Positions 56,598 through 64,000 of a stretch of 64,000 nt of DNA are shown here, one piece after another. Both the position numbers and the translations under genes were made by a program. Position 1 is the stretch's first letter, and each line of letters begins with the position of its first letter. The notes beneath the pieces were generated by a model. It made no database searches. It was not told the origin of the DNA and saw only the letters and a program-made list of their open reading frames with translations. This DNA is from Talinum fruticosum (lineage: Eukaryota > Streptophyta > Magnoliopsida > Caryophyllales > Talinaceae), in NCBI GenBank assembly GCA_021018815.1, contig JAITYX010000046.1, forward strand, positions 1,206,001 to 1,270,000, in the 5' to 3' direction.

Positions 56598-56835
56598 TAT
56601 GTGATTTTCTAAGTGAATTATCCTTGCATAATTATGTGTTATATGTTTTCTTTTGTTTTAATAACAAATGGATCGAGTTGATAGAGTGAGACTCGAGCTA
56701 TGAGTTATTAGTTCTCTTAGTGTTCTAAGTCACTGAGAAAACATACTGAATCGGACTCGGTTTTGGGCAATATGGACATCAAACTTCGGAATTATCTCCG
56801 GATAAATGGAGAATTTCAGAAAAGTTTTTCGAAAA

Positions 56836-56875
56836 GTTTTTCTTCTCTCTCTCTCTTTCTCTTTCTCTCTCTACC
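56836..56875. repeat. CT microsatellite
   Basis: CT-rich run (TCTCTCTCTCTTTCTC...) between pol and the third-ORF TATA box; a weaker run is at 17264-17275 in copia D. Confidence 0.8.
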
Positions 56876-57014
56876 ACGCGTTTCGATGAGAGAAAACTAG
56901 CCGTTGGAAGAAAGTCTGCTGGAATTCTAGCCATTTGAGAGCGTAACGTCACACGGTCCGAGAGTATTGTTTGGTATTATGGTCGGAATGAAGGCTAAAG
57001 GTCATCTCTTTTGC

Positions 57015-57023
57015 TATAAATAG
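57015..57023 (+). promoter_or_regulatory. TATA box of the copia C third ORF
   Basis: TATAAATAG, same position relative to pol end and third ORF as at 17418 and 27941. Confidence 0.55.
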
Positions 57024-57097
57024 TATCCGTTTACCTTCACTTCTTTCTTGTACTCATTGCCTTCTTACTCCCTACTCTAAGCATGTGTGCTCACTCG

Positions 57098-57152
57098 TAT
57101 TCTCTCTCTCTCTCTCTATCTCTTAATTCTAAGCATTCTCTCTCTCTCTCTC
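57098..57152. repeat. CT microsatellite in third-ORF leader
   Basis: Two runs of (TC)n, 57102-57120 and 57138-57152, within the presumed 5' leader. Confidence 0.85.
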
Positions 57153-57170
57153 TAATTCTCAAAAATCACC

Positions 57171-58770
57171 ATGCCTATGTGACGTTCAACACCGGGTTGT
57201 TGGGGTCTGCTACCATAAAGCCTCACACCAAAAATCCTCCAAAGAGTACCTCCAACCCCTTAAAAATTTTTATAACCCAACATCTCGCGTTGGATGATAA
57301 ATTCTTCCCAACCACTTCTTTCTTATGGTTGCAGCACATCAAAAGCACTTGGGGTGTACAATTATTTGTGCTTCGGTGAATTCATTTACCCAAAACTCGT
57401 TGCCGAGTTCTATTCAAACATGTCCTATTCCGAGGGAATCATTACCTCAAGGGTTCAAGAGAAGGTTGTTCGTGTCAACCTCTCTCTTCTTCATAGACTT
57501 TTTAAAGTCTCTTCTCTTTTTCTCAACTACAATCCCATACCATTTATGGAAATTTTTGATGAATTCCTTGAGAAGTATGCCAAGGAAGTTTCGAGTCATG
57601 GAAGAATTTCTCGGTGACTCGGATGAAGACTGAGGCAAGATTACTCTGTTTCATTTTGATGAGAACCTTCTTCTCTCATCATTCCAACAAAGAGAATCGT
57701 AACTCAAAGATTCTCAAAGCTTTATTCAACATCCTAGAGGGCTACGACGTAGACCTCTTTCCATCTATCATTAAGAACATGGCTTCTATGCCACGTCAAT
57801 CAAAGAAATCTGCTCCATTCCCTTTCAAAGCCCTTTTGATTGTTATTTTCAAACAGTTCAAATTTCCCCTCCCTCGGATCCAAATGATGTCTCTAAGGCT
57901 GCCATTGTAGTTGGCGGAAAAGATCTTCTCGGGTACGGGTAGTAGGAAGTCCGGCCGGTGTGCGGATACATGGGTCTAAGTTGAAAGCTCCCTCACCTCT
58001 TCCTACTCGGACTCGGACTCCTCTATTACTTCCACCTCCCTCTATTGGTCCCTTTACTTCTCTACCACCTCCTTCAGCCTCTCTACTGCTATGTTTCTTG
58101 TGTTAGTAGACAAAATTGCTTTTATGTCTTAAGAACTTCGAGACACTCTCTGCTCTCAAAAATGTCCTTTAAGGCATGGTTATTGACAAGAAGATTGGGT
58201 AGTCTCGGATCCGAGATAACCGAGAATCTGTTGATCGAGCTCAAAGGCATCATCACTCGAGCAACGCGAGTAGCTCCAACTTCTTCAAGAACGTAGGTCC
58301 AAGGCTGCTCGGGACTCGAAACTTAAGATACTTCGAGGAATCCTCCAGCTCAGCCAAGTCTACTACTGCCGAGGTAGAAGAAGAAGGCGAAGCCACGACT
58401 AATGAAGGAGCAGCTCGACCTAAAGAAAAGAAGGAAGAGGAGAATCAAATAGAAGAGGCTGATCAACTCGAGGACCAAGGTGCGGTAGATCCTGAACCAG
58501 AATTGATCTCCTCGGGTCACGATCCGAGTGGGTCGGAAGAAGTTGGGGACATTGGTCGGTCCACAGCTGCTGGGTCGAAGCACCACCCTCTGCTTGTCTT
58601 TCGGGAGGATAAGCTCGAGGAAGATATACCCTGGCTCAAAGAACTAGGACGGAGCAACTTTTGAACATCCACTGTGCTACTGCCGCCGCAATCATCCTCC
58701 TCCCAAGCTTATCAGCGCAGGCGCACTGTTCGTCCCTCCTCCTTTCGACAGCAAGCCCCCTCTTCTTAGT
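57171..58770 (+). pseudogene. Copia C third ORF (env-like position, function unknown)
   Basis: 57171 is ATGCCTATG with an early stop. Conserved blocks follow in shifting frames: ITQHLALDDKFFPTTSFLW, YLCFGEFIYPKLVAEFYSN, SRVQEKVVRVNLSLLHRLFK, NPIPFMEIFDEFLEKYAKEV, VTRMKTEARLLCFILMRTFF, and ILKALFNILEGYDVDLFPSI. A second half (58100-58700) is Pro/Ser-rich, then contains ELKGIITRATRVAP and an acidic Glu/Ala-rich stretch. Compared with copia D the first half aligns residue by residue, showing past coding constraint. Function is unknown; I see no confident membrane segment. Confidence 0.72.
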
Positions 58771-58840
58771 TCTTTTTTTATTTGTCCAACATCAATTGTA
58801 CTTATTTGCTATTTTCTTCCCTTCTTTTTAATAAAATGCT

Positions 58841-59191
58841 AGGGGACAGAATATAGAAAACCTAATGTTGTGTTTAGGGGAGCTCACCCTCTTTTGAGCA
58901 ATGAATGAATTTTTATTCGAACAGATTTGTTTCGAATTATATATTCCTCGGCTATATGTTTCTTTCTACTTTTCTGCTCCGATACAATCCGTTCATTTCT
59001 TTGCTATAATTTATTATCCGAATAAGCTGTTATGAGTGATGATATGATCCGAAAATCATTTTATAAGTATGGAATGCATCTCATCCGTCACTCTTTCCTC
59101 TAATACGTTCGATCATTGAAAATGAAAACTCATGTTTTGCACTAACAAGTTTCTATCTTAAGTATGGAATGCCTTTCATCAAAAGGGGAGA
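58841..59191 (+). promoter_or_regulatory. Copia C polypurine tracts
   Basis: AGGGGA at 58841-58846, TTTAGGGGAG at about 58873-58882 and the LTR-proximal AAAAGGGGAGA at 59181-59191. Only the last abuts the LTR and would be the working PPT. The rest of this stretch is A/T-rich and non-coding. Confidence 0.7.
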
Positions 59192-59192
59192 T

Positions 59193-60643
59193 TGAAGAGT
59201 TAGGTTTTAACTCTAAATCATTCCGAGTATTACATGAAGACTCAAGTAAGGTTTTGATTTCAAGTCATTCAAAGCACCATATAAAATCTTGTCTAGGTTT
59301 TCATTACGTTACGACTAAGTCGAAAGCGCCTTATTGCATATCTCCTACATTGATGTTTCGAGTCACTCAAACATCACTCGGAACTATCGCATGCTCAAAT
59401 AATTTCTCTATCACTCTTATTATGAGCGCTGATTGTGTATTTCAACGCAAAGAGAATTACGGTGTTAATTCTTTATTCTAAGTCGAGTTTATTTCATTGA
59501 GAATTATTTGACTCGATCAAGTTGTTATACTCTAATATGTTACTTTCTCTACTCGATCATCCTTAGGATTGACTCGGATGGAATTTGAGTATATTGAATA
59601 TTAGACTCGGAAAATTCCATTCCTTTAGGCCAAAGATAATTGAGCATTTAATTATTCTAATTTAATTATTATCTATGTCTAATCTTGGACCAAAGTATCT
59701 TATACTTTGAGAACCAATGTGATTTGCTTTGTAGGTTATTCAAATGAGGCTAACTTATTTTTTAAATACAAAAGCAACGGCTTCTAGCCGTTAATCACCA
59801 ACAGACAAGTATTAGCTACTTCGGACATGGCTCAAACATCGAGCCAAGGTTGTTTGTTTCCAAAATTGGAATACTTCAACTCTAGGCTTAACAGTTGTTT
59901 CCACCATAACTTTCAGTCCCCACCAAGTGATTGGACCATCTTTTGGAGCCAAGAGCTATTGCACAACGTTCACATCCCAACGGATCTTTTACGAGTGACT
60001 CGGAAGAGCCATTACAACGGCTAGTGAAGACTTACGTCCAGAACCAAGAATCAACGGTCACTTTGCTTAGATGGATATAAATACAAGCCACCTCACAAGA
60101 CTAGAAGATTATTGAACATATTGCTTTGAGCCGAATTTATTATTGTTCTCGTATTTACTCAATGTTTTATTTACAACTCCAAGTTTGTATTTAATATTTT
60201 CCGAGTTATAAAGAAAGTCATGTAATAAGTTATATTCTTTTCTTACTTTCTAGGTAAGATCTTTTGACTAAGTCTGTAAGGGTTAACTCAGCTCGGTGTC
60301 CCTAATTATAAAGGTTACTTCGATCGGGAAGTACTAGATTAGATAAGGGAACTTCGAGTCTAGGAAAACAATGTTAAGGAATTATTTAAGGGAGAAATTC
60401 TGGTTGAGTCGGTCCTCCGTATTTTATGGGTTCAAAATAGTGGATTTTGGTGCTTGGATTAGCACTGTCCATGGTTTTCTCGCCCAGGAGGGTTTCCACG
60501 TAAATTTGTGTTATCACTTTTCGAGTGCAATCTAGACTCAAAATCTGTTGTTGAGCTGAATTGTTAATAAATTATTTAATTTTCTTCATCACCCTATTCA
60601 CCCCCTCTAGGTTGACTTAGACTCTCCCCAAGCAAACCTTCGA
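59193..60643 (+). repeat. Copia C 3' LTR
   Basis: 1451 bp from TGAAGAG to CAAACCTTCGA. The TATA-like TATAAATAC is at 60076-60084. By eye it differs from the 5' LTR at many sites, including indels. Confidence 0.92.
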
Positions 60644-61499
60644 GTTATAGAGTTAACTACCAATCTAAAGACAAGAAAACCTCAAACACGGGCAATACCA
60701 CTAGGGGTGCGGATGTCAATGCCCTTGATAGGTATGTTAACTACACTCCTATATATACTACTTACGCTCAAGCCCTCGAACACTTACTGTCTAAAGGGAA
60801 AATTGAGTTACCGCCCGTAAGAGCATAATTTGAAACCTTGAAACAGTTAAAAATTAGGATTCAGGAAAATTCTATAAATACCATAGTGCACAAGGACATG
60901 ATACGAAATTGTGTTTGACTTTCAAGAACAAATTAGAGAGCATGTTCCATAATGGTCAACTTCCTCTTCCTAAGGCCGCTCTAAATCCCAAAACACTAGC
61001 CATCTTTTCAGCGAGAACCTTAGCCATCTTTTCTAAACCCATTCCAGGTCAATGGGATCCTTCTATCTTTATTCAAGACATCAAGGAACCCAAACCGTTA
61101 ATTACCTTACCTCCCTTATACTCGAAGTCCATAGATTGTGGGTAAGTGATGAAGAGGACATCTATGAGACTAAGGATTACGATTACGACAACTTACGGGG
61201 CACACCACCGTTAGAAGGTAATGACTTTTGGGTGAACCAAACACTCCTGAAATTCGGTTCCTCACTAGATCTACACAACACTACATGCCAACGGGTCCAC
61301 AACGAGACTTAGGAAGCTCTAAAAGAGAAAGAAGCTACCAAAGAAGAAGACCCAATCCTCATATAGCTTCAAAAACTCAAAGCTGATATTTCCATCTAGC
61401 AACTCATATTTGCCTCCCAAAAGCATAGACAAGGCTTGGTTGATGCGCTTAGTAACATTAAGGTCTTTCCCGAATTCACACCTAAGGAAGGCATTACAC
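60644..61499 (+). pseudogene. Tat gag C-terminus and gag-pro linker
   Basis: It continues the gag cut at 50220: NYQSKDKKTSNTGNTTRG, VNALDRYVNYTPIYTTYAQA and LEHLLSKGKIELPPVRA. The finger-like KFYKYHSAQGHDTKLC at about 60870 has its first Cys replaced by Tyr. FKNKLESMFHNGQLPLPKAA follows. 61040-61320 reads PIPGQWDPSIF and WVSDEEDIYETKDYDYDN, paralleling 21070-21200. Confidence 0.87.
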
Positions 61500-62540
61500 A
61501 CAACAATTCTCTTTATCTAAATGTAACTTGCATTAACAATTTTATCCCTTTAACTCTAGTGGACAATGGGTTCGTTATAAATGTCCGCCCTTGGAGGATC
61601 TGCTAAAAGGTTATGCATCGAAAGCAACAATTCTCCTAGCAAACTATTCACTCCGAGCTTACGACAATTCTAAGAGAACAGTTTTGGAACAGTGACTCTT
61701 CCAATCAACGTCGGGCCAATGGTGAAGAATATTGATTTCTAAGTTGTAGACATCCCCGCTACTTTTAATCTCCTTTCTACGACGCCGTTGGTTACATGAC
61801 CACTTGGAAATGCCCTCCACACTTGCCGGAAGGTTGAAATGATTGTCAAAGGTTAGGTAGTAACTATTAAGTGTGATAATCTCTATGCCACTATCACTTC
61901 TAACTAGTTTTTCTTTGAAATTAAGCATGACGCTAATGACAAAGAACTTTACGGATTCGAGACTCGTAGCTACTGTGGAAAAGGATGAAGCACCTTTAAA
62001 CTTCAATCCTTATATTAATCCTAGTATGCATTTGATGCTAAGGAAGAAGGGGTATTTTCCTGGTTTAGCTATAGGTAGGAGGGCATACCACTCAATCTCC
62101 ACCCCTTAAACCCACCAACAATTACAAGTTTGGTCTAGGCTACCATCCAACTGCCAAGGAAGTTGCCGAAGCTAAGTGGGAAATGCGGACTAGGAGGACT
62201 ACATCACTCATAGTATGCTCTATCAAGCCCTATCCTCGCACTTTAAGTGGGAAATTTCTAAAAGAAGGGGATGATTTCCCTTACTATGGTTTTCCTGAAC
62301 GCTATTATCTCAAGGAGAAAGGCATCCTAGTCCCCGGTTTAGAAATCTCCAACGATCGCCATGTACTAGAAAAGGAGGCACTGACCTTCTTGAGAAGGAT
62401 TAGTCCACCCTAAACTAGACCAATCGGCGAGATATCAATATCTTCGACCTACTTGCTTGGACAAGAAAAATTCATAGAGGGAATTCAATTCGGTATTGTC
62501 CTAAGCAACGTCGCACCCAAAATTCGACCCATCCATGTTC
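61500..62540 (+). pseudogene. Tat protease and G-patch-like region
   Basis: About 61550-61600 reads LVDNGFVINVRPW, where the sister copy has LVDNGSAVNMCPW, so the Ser next to the active site is changed. The next segment, 61680-61880, parallels 21760-21930. VEKDEAPLNFNPYINPSMHL, MLRKKGYFPGLAIGRRAYH, and FGLGYHPTAKEVAEAKWEMR (about 62130) carry the G-patch-like piece. DDFPYYGFPERYYLKEKGIL follows at 62270. Confidence 0.85.
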
Positions 62541-63045
62541 ATCAATGACATCGATAAAGAAGGGTCCAAGCATATCACTTGGATTGACGCTGAAGAAGGC
62601 CAAGAGTTTCTCGTTATCATAGGAGAGCGATCTATTTATGAGTCTAGGGCTAGGGTTGATTTTCTTTCTTTAATTTTGTTAGTTCATCTTCCAATTCTGC
62701 AATTTTTATTTTTGAGTCCGATGTACTCCTTTATTCATTCAATAATATGAATCTTTCTTCCTTCTCCTGTTCTTAATTCTTTTGCCTCTAATAATGAACA
62801 AGAAATCGGTAAAGAACTAAAAGCTACGGAAGATTATGCAAATCGCCCACCAATTATAGAGGAAAAAATAACTATTAAATTAGGATCTCCATATTAACCC
62901 CAGGAGGTTAAGATTGGGAAAACTCTAAATTTAGAATTAGTAGAAACAATTTACTTCGCTCCTCATAGAGTTTATAGATGTCTTTTCCTGGTCCTACGTA
63001 GACATGCTAAGAATAGATCCAAGCATAGGGAACATAAAATTCCAC
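62541..63045 (+). pseudogene. Tat RT entry
   Basis: After a spacer with stops (62640-62780), the plus strand reads NNEQEIGKELKATEDYANRP, PQEVKIGKTLNLELVETIYF and, in a near frame, KNRSKHREHKIPLEG. These match the segment ahead of RT in Tat elements (EVKIGTxLNPE...DPSIVEHRIPL pattern). Sequence is cut at 63046 by a copia LTR; RT proper would lie beyond it. Confidence 0.72.
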
Positions 63046-64000
63046 TCGAAGGTTTGCTCTTGGAGAGGTGAATAGGGTGATGGAAGATTTTTGAAAAATA
63101 TTAAACGAGTTTTGCACATATCGGACTAAGAAACAGATTCGAGTCTAGATTGGAATCAAAAATTAAGTACACACGAAATACGTGGAAACCCTCCTAGGGC
63201 GATAAACCACGGAGAGTGCTAATCTAAGCACCAAGTCAAATCCACTAATTGAATCTACAATTACAAAGGATCGACTCTCACCGGAATTGGTCTCGTAGAC
63301 AATTTCCTTACAAGTTTTCCTAGACTTAGAAGTTCCTTTATCTAATCTAGTACTTCTAGACTGAGTTAACCCTTACAGCCGGGGACAAGCGAGTCGAGTT
63401 AGCCCTTACAGTTCAGTCAAGGGACTTAGAAAGAAAGTAAAGAATAGAAGTGATTACAAGACTTTCTTTACAACTCGGAGAGTAAGAAATTACAAATTAG
63501 GAGTTGTAAGTTGAAGATTGAATAAGAATGCACTAGGTAAGTGTTAAGCAATGCGTTCAGCGGAAATCTCCAAGTCTTGTGAAGTGCCTTTTATTTATAA
63601 GCACCAAGGTAGAATGACCGTTGAGACTTGTTCTGGATCGGTGAGCCTCAATAGACGTTGTAACGGCTAGTCCGAGTCACTCGAGAAAAGATGTGTTGAG
63701 ATGTGAACGTTGTGTAGTGATCCTTGGCTCAAAAGATGGTCCATCCCTCTGGTGGTGATTGAAATCTGGCATGGAAACAATCGTTAGACTCGAAGTTGAA
63801 GTTTTTAGTTTTCGAAACAAACAACCCTAACACGATGTCTAAGCCATGTCCGAAATGGATGATTTCTTTCTGCTGGTGTTTAACGGCTAGATACCGGTTG
63901 CTTTTGTAATTCAAAAGTAGATTGGGTTTGTTTAATCAACCGTGAAAAGTAAATCAAAGTGGTACTCAAAGTATTAAAGTACTTTAGTCTAAAATTAGGC
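63046..64000 (-). mobile_element. Copia LTR, minus, cut by window edge
   Basis: It begins TCGAAGGTTTGCTCTTGGAGAG (shortened) and carries the minus-strand LTR blocks through CACAATG-type U3 sequence to the window end. About 950 of some 1480 bp are visible. The core TATA box near 63591 is degraded. Whether it is a solo LTR or the 3' LTR of an element cannot be told here. Confidence 0.85.

Larger units (their letters stand above)
50221..60643 (+). mobile_element. Copia C: complete Sirevirus-like element inside Tat gag
   Basis: A full-length 10.4 kb plus-strand copia: LTR, PBS, gag, protease, integrase, RT, RNase H, third ORF with a TATA box, PPT, LTR. The 5-bp repeat GTTAT lies at 50216-50220 and 60644-60648, and Tat gag reads across the empty site. 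Protease and several other motifs are mutated and many frameshifts exist, so it is inactive and probably older than copia B. Confidence 0.93.

Noticed and set aside
57083..57379. 98-codon frame starting in the CT microsatellite
   Set aside because: Its first 30 residues are Ser/Leu from the repeat; the conserved third-ORF blocks begin later and partly in other frames.

Overview
The window is a stretch of plant nuclear heterochromatin made almost entirely of old, nested transposable elements. I found no host gene, tRNA or rRNA. The case for an angiosperm rests on element families known from flowering plants: Tat-type Ty3/gypsy elements (gag with a GHDT zinc-finger-like motif, G-patch-like segment, antisense ORF in the 3' region), Sirevirus-like Ty1/copia elements (about 10.5-10.9 kb, an extra ORF after pol, GGGGAG polypurine tracts), a CACTA element with DUF8039 and Ulp1-like parts, and a LINE. 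The species cannot be named. Every coding region is broken by stops and frameshifts, so nearly all coding calls are pseudogenes.

Layout. 1-1959: minus-strand Tat LTR. 1965-3010: LINE reverse transcriptase remnant (minus). 3050-4547: two copia LTR fragments facing each other. 4548-13237: 3' half of a Tat element (integrase, long 3' region with an antisense plant-mobile-domain-like ORF, PPT, LTR), whose integrase is split by an unclassified insert that itself carries a copia solo LTR. 13238-15379: a second Tat LTR and a gag stub. 15380-18484: copia RT, RNase H and 3' ORF. 18485-22635: a third Tat LTR with gag and protease, broken into copia A. 22636-38961: copia A (minus), split by complete copia B (24063-34944, TSD AGACT). 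38962-50220 and 60644-63045: two Tat units in tandem. The first carries a truncated CACTA and a copia solo LTR (TSD AGCCA). The second is split by complete copia C (50221-60643, TSD GTTAT). 63046-64000: another copia LTR (minus).

Relative order of events. The Tat elements are the oldest layer. Copia elements inserted into them, in one case copia into copia. LTR-LTR recombination left solo LTRs, and illegitimate deletions fused unrelated elements (15380, 22636, 40208). Copia B looks youngest: its DSG protease motif, CCHC knuckle, HHCC zinc site, DDE triad and YVDD box can all be read. In copies A, C and D at least one of these is mutated.

No clearly new biological system is visible. The best leads are (1) the third ORF of the Sirevirus-like family, preceded in three copies by its own CTATAAATAG-type box, (2) the antisense ORF in the 3' region of the Tat element, and (3) a strange excess of ACTCGG/CCGAGT words exactly where related copies disagree, which may be a sequencing or polishing artefact.
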